Shown here: positions 31,623 through 39,099 of the stretch, in pieces
Layout of the letters: each line of letters opens with the position of its first letter
Position numbering within the stretch: position 1 is the first letter of the stretch
NCBI RefSeq assembly: GCF_024172165.1
Contig: NZ_JAMZEB010000002.1
Coordinates: 1,881,501 to 1,945,500 of the forward strand
From: Nonomuraea thailandensis
GTDB lineage: Bacteria > Actinomycetota > Actinomycetes > Streptosporangiales > Streptosporangiaceae
Direction: 5' to 3'
Length of the DNA stretch: 64,000 bases
Notes under the pieces: model-generated
Told to the model about the DNA's origin: nothing
The model's database searches: none
What the model saw: the letters and a program-made list of their open reading frames with translations, nothing else
Made by a program: the position numbers and the translations under genes

Positions 31623-32396
31623 TCACTCCGACAGGGCGGTGCGGAGCTTGGTGAGGACCGCGCGCAGGATGCGGGAGACGTGCATCTGCGAGATGCCGAA
31701 CTCCTGGGCGATCTCCGACTGGGTCATGTTCCCGTAGAACCGCATGAGCAGGATGTTCTTCTCGCGCGGCGGCAGGGCGTCGATGAGGGGCTTGACCGCG
31801 TGCCTGTCGACCAGCGTGTCGAGCGAGCCGTCCTGGTCGGCGATGAAGTCGCTCAGCTCGGCGGCGTCGTCGTCGCCGCTGCTGACGGGGGCGTCCAGCG
31901 AGAGCGTGCTGTAGGCGGTGGAGGCCTCCAGGGCGAGCAGGACGTCCTCCTCGGAGATGCCCATCTTCTCGGCCAGCTCGGCCACGGTCGGCGAGTGGCC
32001 CAGCTTCTGGGTGAGCTCGGCGGTCGCCTTGTTGAGCTCGATGCGCCGCTCCTGGTAGACGCGCGGCACCCGGATCGCCCAGGTGCGGTCGCGGAAGTGG
32101 CGCTTGACCTCGCCCATCATGGTGATCATGGCGTAGCCCCTGAACTCGTGCCCGAGCTCGGGGTCGTAGCCGTTGACGGCCTTCATCAGCCCGACGTACG
32201 CGGCCTGGCGCAGGTCCTCCATGGGCTCGCCTCGGTACCGGTAGCGGCGGGTGACCTCGGTCACCAGCCCGTCGTGCATCTCCACCAGGCGCTCGCGAAT
32301 GCGGACGGCATGCATCTCCGAGATCTGCGGATCGGCGAGCTCGGCCAGCAGGTCCTCGGCGGTGAGCTGCTCGAAAGCGAGGTTCAGGACAGGCAT
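31623..32396 (-). CDS. RNA polymerase sigma factor, SigB/SigF/SigG subfamily
   Basis: 257 residues with regions 2, 3 and 4: region 2 RYRYRGEPMEDLRQAAYVGL and GYAMITMMGEVKRHFRD, region 3 GHSPTVAELAEKMGISEEDV, region 4 LPPREKNILLMRFYGNMTQSEIA plus SQMHVSRIL helix-turn-helix. It is a group 3 sigma factor controlling stress, osmotic or developmental genes. GGAG lies 10 nt before the ATG at 32396. No anti-sigma or anti-anti-sigma gene sits next to it. No clear SigB-type promoter could be assigned upstream. Confidence 0.95.
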   Translation of the reverse strand: MPVLNLAFEQLTAEDLLAELADPQISEMHAVRIRERLVEMHDGLVTEVTRRYRYRGEPMEDLRQAAYVGLMKAVNGYDPELGHEFRGYAMITMMGEVKRHFRDRTWAIRVPRVYQERRIELNKATAELTQKLGHSPTVAELAEKMGISEEDVLLALEASTAYSTLSLDAPVSSGDDDAAELSDFIADQDGSLDTLVDRHAVKPLIDALPPREKNILLMRFYGNMTQSEIAQEFGISQMHVSRILRAVLTKLRTALSE

Positions 32397-32640
32397 GTTG
32401 CTGCTCCAAAGGTGCCAGCGGCCCCGCCCATGACAAAAAGCCCAGGCAGAGGCACGCTTCGGTGATTCGCGTGAGACGAAGCCCTCTGCTGGACTTCGAG
32501 ATCGAAAATGCCCGTAAATTTCAGGTATTCACCTGTTCTGGGTCACGAAAAGGTTACAACCGCCTGGAACGGGCTGAGGCGTGCGCCACATCGTCCGGCG
32601 GCACGTCACGTTCCCGCTCCCGCCGTGCCTCTCAGGAGGC

Positions 32641-32664
32641 ATGACCAAGGGAGGAACATCATGA
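32641..32664 (+). CDS. 7-codon leader ORF coupled to the NmrA-like gene
   Basis: ATG ACC AAG GGA GGA ACA TCA TGA with a perfect AGGAGG just 2-3 nt before its ATG. Its stop overlaps the next gene's ATG (ATGA) and its codons contain that gene's GGGAGGAA ribosome site. It may set translational coupling; product MTKGGTS. Confidence 0.3.
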   Translation: MTKGGTS

Positions 32665-33545
32665 CCGTTCTCGTCACCGGAGCGACCGGCACCGTCGGCC
32701 GGCAGGTCGTCCGGAGCCTGCTCGACCGCGGCCGGAAGGTGCGCGCGCTGACCCGCGACCCCGCCCGCGCGGACCTGCCGGAAGACGTCGAGGTGATCCG
32801 GGGCGACCTCGCCGACGCCGGCGGGCTGGAGGCGGCCTTCGACGGCGCCACCGCCGCCCACCTGATCACCTTCGGCGAGGGCTACCGGCCGCTGGCCAAC
32901 GGCCGCGACCTGGTGGACCTGGCGGAACGGGCGGGGGTCGGCAAGGTGACCGTGCTGGCCGGCTGGCAGGAGGGCACGCTGGAGCCTGCCGTCAGGGCGA
33001 GCGGCGGCCTGGAGTGGACGTTCCTGGAGCCCGTGCAGTTCATGGCCAACTTCCTGGCCGACTGGGGCGAGCCGCTGCGCACCACCGGCCGGGTGCGGGA
33101 GCCGTACGGCGATCGCCAGAGCCCGCCGGTCGACGAGCACGACATCGGCGCCGTCGCCGCCACGGTGCTGACCCAGGACGGCCACGGCGGCCGGTCCTAC
33201 CACCTCACCGGCCCCGAGGTGCTCACCGCGCGCCGGATGGTCGGGATCATCGCCGAGGTGACCGGCCGCGACCTGCGCTTCGAGGAGCTCACTCCCGAGC
33301 AGGTGCGCCGCGAATGGAGCGTTCCCGGGGGCAGGCCGCCGCTGTCGATCTTCGACGCGTTCGCGCAGGCGGCCGGCTTCGGCGAGGCCGACCTGGTGGA
33401 GATCCTGCTGCAGATGTACGGCACCCCCAACGAGTACGGCACCATGCTCACCGACCAGGTGGAGAAGATCATCGGCCGCCCCCCGCGCACGTTCGCCCAG
33501 TGGGCGGCCGAGCACGCCCATCACTTCCTGCCCGCGCCTCGCTGA
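32661..33545 (+). CDS. NmrA-like NAD(P)-binding protein
   Basis: 294 residues, atypical short-chain dehydrogenase fold. The glycine motif LVTGATGTVGRQVV and the family pattern RGDLADAGGLEAAFDGATAA are present, without the usual YxxxK catalytic pair. Homologues are NAD(P)H-quinone reductase-like or redox-sensing NmrA proteins. A frequent actinomycete paralogue beginning MTVLVTGATG. The ATG at 32661 has GGGAGGAA 6 nt upstream. Divergent from the sigma factor gene; the 265-bp gap holds small inverted repeats but no assigned operator. Confidence 0.8.
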   Translation: MTVLVTGATGTVGRQVVRSLLDRGRKVRALTRDPARADLPEDVEVIRGDLADAGGLEAAFDGATAAHLITFGEGYRPLANGRDLVDLAERAGVGKVTVLAGWQEGTLEPAVRASGGLEWTFLEPVQFMANFLADWGEPLRTTGRVREPYGDRQSPPVDEHDIGAVAATVLTQDGHGGRSYHLTGPEVLTARRMVGIIAEVTGRDLRFEELTPEQVRREWSVPGGRPPLSIFDAFAQAAGFGEADLVEILLQMYGTPNEYGTMLTDQVEKIIGRPPRTFAQWAAEHAHHFLPAPR

Positions 33546-33568
33546 GCCGGCGGCCGGGCGGGCGAGGT

Positions 33569-33597
33569 TTGACACCGTCGTCCCGGCTGTGATCATT
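33569..33597 (+). promoter_or_regulatory. Promoter of the MFS transporter gene
   Basis: TTGACA at 33569-33574, 17-bp spacer, ATCATT at 33592-33597. Transcription would start near 33604, downstream of the GTG at 33589, which argues for the GTG at 33649 as the real start of the transporter gene. Confidence 0.45.
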
Positions 33598-33648
33598 TGG
33601 GCAGATGGGGGAAACGGGGGCGGCCACCTGCCGGGCGAGCGGGTCGCC

Positions 33649-34860
33649 GTGTTAGAGGAGCGGGGCGGGCAACGGCTCTGGACCCGCGGGTTCAGCCTGT
33701 TCTTCGCGGCTCGCAGCACGTCCCTGCTGGGTGACCACATGCTGCCGGTCGTCATCTCGGCGGCGATGATCCACGGCGGGTACGGCCTCAGCGGGGTCGG
33801 CTACGCGCTGGCCGCCCATCTGGCGCCCTTCGCCATCTTGATGATCTTCGGCGGGGTCCTGTCGGACCGGTTCGGCGCACGGCGCATGATGATCATTTCC
33901 GACGTCGTGCGCCTGGTCTTCCAGTCGCTGCTCGCCCTGCTCTTCGCTCTGGGCGCGCCCGAGCTGTGGCAGGTGCTCGTGCTCCTGGCGCTGGTCGGCG
34001 CCGGCGGCGCCACCTTCCAGCCCGGGGTCGCCAGCATCACCCCGCAGATCGCCAGGGACGTGCAGCGGGCCAACGCCACGCTGCGCGTCTCCGAGTCGAT
34101 CATGAGTGTGGTCGCGCCCTCCCTGGCGGGGCTGCTCCTGGCCGTCTCCGAGCCGTGGACGGTCTTCGCGATCGACGCGGCGACGTTCGCGGCCAGCGGC
34201 GCCTGCCTGTTCCTGCTCCGCCTCCCGGGGGGCGGGGCCCGGGTGCGGGGCTCGACCTTCCGGCTCGACCTGGTGGTGGGGTGGCGGGAGTTCAGGTCGC
34301 GGACCTGGCTGTGGGCCGTGATCGTGATCTGGTTCGTCTGGCAGGTCACCTCGTCGGGCCCGACGCTGACCCTGGGTCACAGCACGATCATCACCCTGTA
34401 CGGCGCGTCCGCGCTCGGCCTCATCATGTCCGCCCTCGGCGTGGGGAACCTGCTCGGCGGGCTCGCCGCGATGCGGATCAAACCGGGACGTCCGCTGCGG
34501 GCCGGCGCCGTCGCCCTGACGTGCGGCACGCTCATGCCGCTCGGCGTGGCGCTCGGCTGGCCGCCCGTCGCGCTGGCCGTGTGCTACGCGATCGGCGGCA
34601 TGGGCATGACCTTCTGGGTGGTCATGTTCCACACGAGCGTGCAGACCCACGTCCCCCAGGAGTTCCTCGGCCGGGTGCACGCCTACGACGCCGCCGGCTC
34701 GCTCGTCATGAAACCCGTCGGCCAGGCGCTGGCGGGGCCCCTCGCCCTGGTGCTGGGCACGGTGCCGCTGCTGTTCGCGGCCTCGGCCATGGTCCTGGTC
34801 GTCGCCGCCCTGCTGCTCGCCGTCCCCGCCGTCCGGGATCTCGCGCGCGCCGACGGGTGA
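33649..34860 (+). CDS. MFS transporter (MFS_3-like efflux type)
   Basis: 403 residues with about 12 membrane helices. The loop 2-3 motif appears as GGVLSDRFGARRMM. The protein starts LWTRGFSLFFAARSTSLLGD, typical of the MFS_3/enterobactin-exporter-like group that pumps drugs or siderophores outward. Substrate unknown. The promoter position favours GTG 33649; GTG 33589 would add 20 residues. The stop codon lies in a perfect 15-bp palindrome. Monocistronic. Confidence 0.8.
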   Translation: MLEERGGQRLWTRGFSLFFAARSTSLLGDHMLPVVISAAMIHGGYGLSGVGYALAAHLAPFAILMIFGGVLSDRFGARRMMIISDVVRLVFQSLLALLFALGAPELWQVLVLLALVGAGGATFQPGVASITPQIARDVQRANATLRVSESIMSVVAPSLAGLLLAVSEPWTVFAIDAATFAASGACLFLLRLPGGGARVRGSTFRLDLVVGWREFRSRTWLWAVIVIWFVWQVTSSGPTLTLGHSTIITLYGASALGLIMSALGVGNLLGGLAAMRIKPGRPLRAGAVALTCGTLMPLGVALGWPPVALAVCYAIGGMGMTFWVVMFHTSVQTHVPQEFLGRVHAYDAAGSLVMKPVGQALAGPLALVLGTVPLLFAASAMVLVVAALLLAVPAVRDLARADG

Positions 34861-34870
34861 AACTTTCACC
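34856..34870. promoter_or_regulatory. 15-bp palindrome over the MFS stop codon
   Basis: GGTGAAA-C-TTTCACC, a perfect 7+1+7 inverted repeat. It is too tight for an RNA hairpin, so more like a protein-binding site. It shares ACTTTCAC with the GbsR-type operator near 30.26 kb. It lies 200 bp before the DUF6055 gene, whose TTGACA element is at 34966-34971. Confidence 0.35.
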
Positions 34871-35039
34871 GCCCCGGACGCGGCGCGGGCGGGACGTCCG
34901 GGAGCAGGACGCCGGTGAGGCCCGCGCGGGGTGACCGCACGGCCTCACCCGCCATCCGGACGGTCTTGACAGCCATCTGTCGGGACGCCAACACTCGTGC
35001 GGCTCCGGCACGGTCGCCACCCGATCGGGCGGCACCGGC

Positions 35040-35053
35040 TGTTAACGCTAACA
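35040..35053. promoter_or_regulatory. LacI-type operator before the DUF6055 gene
   Basis: TGTTAACGCTAACA, a 14-mer with central CG and one mismatched pair. It has the form of LacI/GalR-family operators found before secreted carbohydrate-active genes in actinomycetes. It ends 15 bp before the ATG, where a bound repressor would block transcription. Confidence 0.55.
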
Positions 35054-35068
35054 CTCCGAGGTGACCGG

Positions 35069-36806
35069 ATGAAACGAACGCGGGCGGCCCTCGTCGCCCT
35101 GTTACTGCTGCTCACCGCCCTGCTCGCCGGGCAGGCGCCCGCGACCGCGGCGGCCAAGACCGTGTACATCCCCGCGCGCTGGGCCACCACCGGCGAGGTG
35201 CCGTGGGTGCCCGCGCGGACGAAGGAATCGGCCAACTTCATCCTGCTGTGGGGCGATCGATCCGGCACGGACCCCAGGAGCGCGCCCTCGCAGTACCGCT
35301 TCGACCCCGACAACATCCTCGGGCAGCTCGAAAGCCTCTACTCCTTCTACATCGGCACCATGCGGTTCACGCCGGAGACCGGCCTCCTCGCCCAGCACAA
35401 GATCATCGTGATCATCACCACGACCTGGTCGAACGCGCCGCTCGACGCCTGGGCGACGGGCGGCTCGACGGACGGCAGGGTGGGCGTCATCAACATCGCC
35501 CCCGCCGCCGCGCGCCCCGGCTCCTGGGGGCTGGCGCACGAGCTGGGCCACGTGTTCCAGAACTACACGTTCCTCGGCAGGCCCGGCTACGGCTTCACGC
35601 ATCCGGGCGCCGGGACGTTCTGGGAGGCGAGCGCCGAGTTCATGGCCATGCAGGTCTACCCGAGGACCGCCGCCGGGGACCTGACCCGGTTCATCCGCAC
35701 GGAGAACCTCGCCTACAGCAGCAGCCGCCACCACTACGGCGCCTGGATGCTGCTGCAGTACATCAAGGACCGCGACGGGCTCGCCATGTTCAACCGCATC
35801 TGGAACGAGGCCAGGAACACCGAGCACCCGCTCGAGGTCTACCGCCGGATCGCCGGCATCGACCAGGCCGAGCTCAACCGGCGCCTCGGCGAGTACGCCC
35901 AGCGCAACGTCACCTGGGACTACTCCAACCGCGCCGACTTCATGCCGTTCGTCAACAGCCTCTATCCGTTCGTCACCGCCTACAACGGCGTCGCGGTGGT
36001 GCCGGTGAACGCCGCCGCCGGCCACTTCCGCATCTCCGACGCTCTCGCTCCCTCCGACTACGGCTACAACAAGATCCGGCTCGTCCCCGGCAGCGACGGC
36101 GCCCTCATCCGGATGCGCTTCAGGGGCCACGTCAACGCCGCCGCGCAATCGGGCTGGTCGTACGGCTTCGTCGCGGTCAGGAACGGGGTCCCCCGCTACG
36201 GGCCCGTGCACAGCTCCGCCAACGGCGAGGTGACCTTCCAGACCCAGCCCGGCGAGAAGGACGTCTACCTGGTGGTCCTCGGCGCGCCCGGCACCGTGCA
36301 CAAGTACGCCTACCTCGACGGCTACCCGCGCAACCACCGCTACCCGTACCAGTTTCCGCCTCCAGGGCGCCACGCCGTGGGGCTTCGAGCCCGGCCACGT
36401 ACGTCCGGCAGCGCCCGGCAACGGGCACTGGCACGCGAACGGCGGCGGCTGGGTCGACAACCGGGCGAACGTGGCCGCCACCGCCTACGTCGGCCCCCGG
36501 GCGGCCGTGTACGGCAACAGCACGGTCGGCGGCAACGCCCGCATCGAGGACCTGGCCTGGGTGAACAGCGGCGCCACCGTCACCGGCAACGCCGTGGTCA
36601 GGAACAACGCGCTCGTCCAGGGAGGGGCCAATCTCAGCGGCAGCGTCGTCGTTGGCGGTGACGCCGAACCGGCCACGGCCTGCGGGGCCGGGACGTACCT
36701 GATGTTCAACCCGGACCGGCGGTGCGACGGCGGAGGCGGCGAGACGGACGTGAACCCGCCGCATCCCGTCTTCAGCGACGCCGACCTCGCCTTCGGCACC
36801 CCGTAG
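35069..36806 (+). pseudogene. Secreted DUF6055 metalloprotease-like protein, frameshifted
   Basis: Start ATG 35069 with GAGGTG 5 nt upstream. Signal peptide (about 1-28, ALVALLLLLTALLAGQ), then a DUF6055-like domain with the zinc-protease motif LAHELGHVFQN and a second acidic motif FWEASAEFMAM. Near 36353-36355 the frame breaks: CAG TTT CCG should read CAG TTC CGC, so one extra T in a T-run shifts +1. After removal the frame continues FRLQGATPWGFEPGH and ends with hexapeptide-like left-handed helix repeats (ATAYVGPRAAVYGNSTVG) to 36806, giving 578 residues. Uncorrected, translation ends at 36661 in an arginine-rich tail. Sequencing error or a recent mutation. Confidence 0.75.
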
Positions 36807-36824
36807 GCGCGGCCGGCCCGCGCG

Positions 36825-37421
36825 CTACTTCGGGCCGCAGACGCCGAGGGCCCTGCCGATCAGCGACGGCTCCTCGGCGGTGTCGAGGAGGGCCATCGCG
36901 TAGTCGGCACGTGAGAGCCGCATGGCCCCGCCCGTCGCGTTGGCCTCGAAGTCGATGTGCACCCGCCCGGCCCCCGGCTTGTCGGTCAGCATGGTGCCGC
37001 GGGCGATGCTCCAGTCGAGGCCGCTGACCTGGAGCATGCCCTCGGCCCTGGCCAGGTCCGCGTAGGCGTCGCGGAAGAACAGCCAGGCCAGGGTGACCGG
37101 CAGGCGCGGGCGGGTGGCGGAGACCGAGCGGCTGCTGGTCATCACCAGCCGCCGCACCCCGCTCTCGCGCATCGCGGCGATGAGGGTGCGGGCGATCTCG
37201 CTGCCGCCGACGGCGGCGATGACGGCGTCCTGGCCGCGCACCGCCGCGCGGACGGCGGCCAGGTCGCAGGCGTCGCCCTGGTGCACGGCTGCCAGGCCGG
37301 CGCCGCCGGGGAGGAGCTCGGGGCGGCGGGCGAACGCGGTGATCTCGTGCCCCCGCCGGACGCCCTGCGTGAGCACGTGCCGGCCGGTGCGGCCGGTCGA
37401 ACCGATGACCAAGATCTTCAT
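36825..37421 (-). CDS. NAD(P)-binding SDR-like protein
   Basis: 198 residues, atypical SDR (NAD(P)H-binding, NmrA/BVR-B-like): KILVIGSTGRTGRHVL nucleotide motif, DAVIAAVGGSEIA, LVMTSSRSV. Such proteins reduce flavins or quinones or act as redox sensors; function not assignable. GGAGG lies 8 nt before the ATG at 37421. It is divergent from a PadR regulator, with two matching palindromes between the starts, so it is the probable regulated target. Confidence 0.85.
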   Translation of the reverse strand: MKILVIGSTGRTGRHVLTQGVRRGHEITAFARRPELLPGGAGLAAVHQGDACDLAAVRAAVRGQDAVIAAVGGSEIARTLIAAMRESGVRRLVMTSSRSVSATRPRLPVTLAWLFFRDAYADLARAEGMLQVSGLDWSIARGTMLTDKPGAGRVHIDFEANATGGAMRLSRADYAMALLDTAEEPSLIGRALGVCGPK

Positions 37422-37437
37422 GATGATGCCTCCTTCT

Positions 37438-37456
37438 ATATTGCAGTCTGCACTAT
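37438..37456. promoter_or_regulatory. PadR operator 1
   Basis: ATATTGCA-GTC-TGCACTAT, 8+3+8 inverted repeat with one mismatched pair, 17 bp before the SDR-like gene; matches operator 2 in sequence. Confidence 0.6.
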
Positions 37457-37487
37457 AGCGAGCTGCTTTCGCACGGCTTCTCGGCTA

Positions 37488-37504
37488 TAGTGCGAACTGC
37501 ACTA
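37488..37504. promoter_or_regulatory. PadR operator 2
   Basis: TAGTGC-GAACT-GCACTA, perfect 6+5+6 inverted repeat overlapping a TATAGT -10-like element (37486-37491) of the PadR gene; followed by GGGGAGGGAG and the ATG. Confidence 0.6.
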
Positions 37505-37518
37505 GGGGAGGGAGATTC

Positions 37519-38121
37519 ATGGCGCGGCGTCCTGACCTGGTCGGCCTCACCGTGCTGGCCATGCTGTCGGTACGTCCCGGCCATCCGTACGAGCTGCACC
37601 GCTTCATCGTCGACACGCACAAGGACTACGTGACGGGGCTGCCCAGAAGCCTCTACCACGCGGTCGAGAGGCTGGCGGGCGAGGAGCTGATCGTGCCGGT
37701 CGAGACCAGCAGGGAGGGCCGGCGCCCGGAGCGCACGGTCTACGAGATCACCGACGAGGGCCGCCGCGAGCTGGCGACCAGGCTCCGGGCGCTGCTGGAG
37801 AGCCCGGGAGCCGAGCGCCGCACGTTCACCGCGGCCGTCTCGCTGATGGGCGTCCTGCCGGTGCCCGACGCGCTGCGGGCGCTGCGCACCAGGGCGGCCT
37901 CCATCGAAGGATCACTGGCCTCCATGAACGCCCACCTCAAGGCGCTGCGGGAGAACGGCCTGCCCGACGTCCTGATGATCGAGGTCGACTACGAGCGGGC
38001 CCTGAGCGAGACCGAGCTGGCCTGGCTCAGGAAACTCATCGCCCGGCTGGAGTCGGGCGAGCTCGACTGGCCGAGCACCGTCAGACGGGAGCTCCTGGAA
38101 GGGATGCTCGGCGAGCCGTGA
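37519..38121 (+). CDS. PadR family transcriptional regulator
   Basis: 200 residues. The N-terminal PadR winged helix (about 8-85) shows LTVLAMLSVRPGHPYELHRF, LYHAVERLAGEELI and the wing VYEITDEGRRELATRL. A long C-terminal Vir-type coiled dimerisation region (ALRALRTRAASIEGSLASMN) follows. Strong ribosome site GGGGAGGGAG. It probably represses the divergent SDR-like gene and itself through the two palindromes. A perfect 14-bp terminator stem follows. Confidence 0.9.
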   Translation: MARRPDLVGLTVLAMLSVRPGHPYELHRFIVDTHKDYVTGLPRSLYHAVERLAGEELIVPVETSREGRRPERTVYEITDEGRRELATRLRALLESPGAERRTFTAAVSLMGVLPVPDALRALRTRAASIEGSLASMNAHLKALRENGLPDVLMIEVDYERALSETELAWLRKLIARLESGELDWPSTVRRELLEGMLGEP

Positions 38122-38130
38122 GGTGAGAAG

Positions 38131-38164
38131 CGGCTGCCAGGGTGCGCCAACACCCTGGCAGCCG
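38131..38164 (+). terminator. Terminator of the padR gene
   Basis: Perfect 14-bp stem (CGGCTGCCAGGGTG and its complement) with a 6-nt loop, 10 bp after the stop. A second, weaker imperfect stem-loop (GGCGCCT...AGGCGCC, 38180-38221) follows in the leader of the next gene. Confidence 0.75.
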
Positions 38165-38242
38165 GACATCCGAGAACAAGGCGCCTGCCCTGCCTGGAGT
38201 CGCACACCCAGGATAGGCGCCGCGACCACGAGGAGTTGCGCC

Positions 38243-38611
38243 ATGTCCGAGATCGCCGAGCTGCTGGCCGGCCTCGCCGAGGCCTGGAACCGCGGCGACG
38301 CCGCCGCCTACGCCGCCCTCTTCACCGAGGACGCCGACTACATCACCTTCGACGGCACCCACACCCGGGGACGTCAGGCCGTCGAGTCCATGCACCGGTG
38401 GCTCTTCGAAGGCCCGCTCAAGGGCTCCACCATGGCCACCGGCGGCGACCACACGGTCAAAGCGCTGGCCGACGGCGCGGTCCTGGTGATCGCCGCCGGC
38501 GGCACCACGGTGGACGGCCGGCAGCGCGCCTCCATCGTCTCCTTCACCGCCGTCCGCACCCCCGAGGGCTGGCGCTTCGCCTCCTTCCAGAACACCCGGG
38601 TGGCGTCATGA
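38243..38611 (+). CDS. SgcJ/EcaC-type SnoaL-like protein
   Basis: 122 residues, NTF2-like fold: LAEAWNRGDAAAYAALFTED, DGTHTRGRQAV, PEGWRFASFQNTRV. The SgcJ/EcaC group occurs in antibiotic clusters and elsewhere with no assigned reaction. GAGGAG lies 8 nt before the ATG at 38243. Its stop overlaps the ATG of the next gene (ATGA), so the two are translated together. Unlike the decayed SnoaL gene near 13.5 kb, this one is intact. Confidence 0.8.
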   Translation: MSEIAELLAGLAEAWNRGDAAAYAALFTEDADYITFDGTHTRGRQAVESMHRWLFEGPLKGSTMATGGDHTVKALADGAVLVIAAGGTTVDGRQRASIVSFTAVRTPEGWRFASFQNTRVAS

Positions 38612-39000
38612 GGAAGCTGATCGCCGAGGCGGCCGGGATCGTCGAGGCGCCCGCGCCCCGGGTGTGGGACGCCCTGGCCGAGGAGCTGCTGCCCGGAGGC
38701 CGCCGCTCCGGCCGCTTCACCGTCGAGGACGCCCCCGGGCACACCTCCACCGTGGAGGTGGCCGGACACACGATCGCCATCCAGGGCGGCTGGTGGTACC
38801 GCGGCGAGTGGAGCGTCGAGCCGCATCCCCACGGGGCGCTGGTCGTGCACCGGGTGTTCAACGTGGCGCGGTGGATGCGGTGGGCGGTGCCGCCGGCCAA
38901 CCGGATGTTCGTGGGGTTCGCCGGGAGCACGCGGAAGGCGTTCACGGAGCTGCTCGCGAAGGTGGGACGCCGCGCGCAGGCCACGACCCGCCCGGCCTGA
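38608..39000 (+). CDS. SRPBCC family protein
   Basis: 130 residues with the START-like helix-grip pattern: an opening strand IAEAAGIVEAPAPRVWDALA, central strands around GGWWYRGEWSVEPH, and a long C-terminal helix (MFVGFAGSTRKAFTELLAKV). These proteins bind hydrophobic ligands in a deep cavity. Function unknown. Translationally coupled to the SgcJ-like gene, so they may form a small lipid- or polyketide-binding pair. Confidence 0.7.
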   Translation: MRKLIAEAAGIVEAPAPRVWDALAEELLPGGRRSGRFTVEDAPGHTSTVEVAGHTIAIQGGWWYRGEWSVEPHPHGALVVHRVFNVARWMRWAVPPANRMFVGFAGSTRKAFTELLAKVGRRAQATTRPA

Positions 39001-39099
39001 GCTGCGGCGGGCCCGTCCGGCCCGGGGCTGCCGGGACCGCCCGGCCTCGGGCCGTGACGGGGCCCGCCCGGCCTGAGGCGTGGCGAGGTCGCTCGCCGA

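Noticed and set aside
30816-31700. A cobalamin riboswitch before cobF
   Set aside because: The 63-bp gap is too short and lacks a B12-box-like sequence.
32397-32660. A SigB-type (GTTT...GGGTA) autoregulated promoter before the sigma gene
   Set aside because: I could not find both halves at the right spacing on the minus strand; only small inverted repeats are visible.
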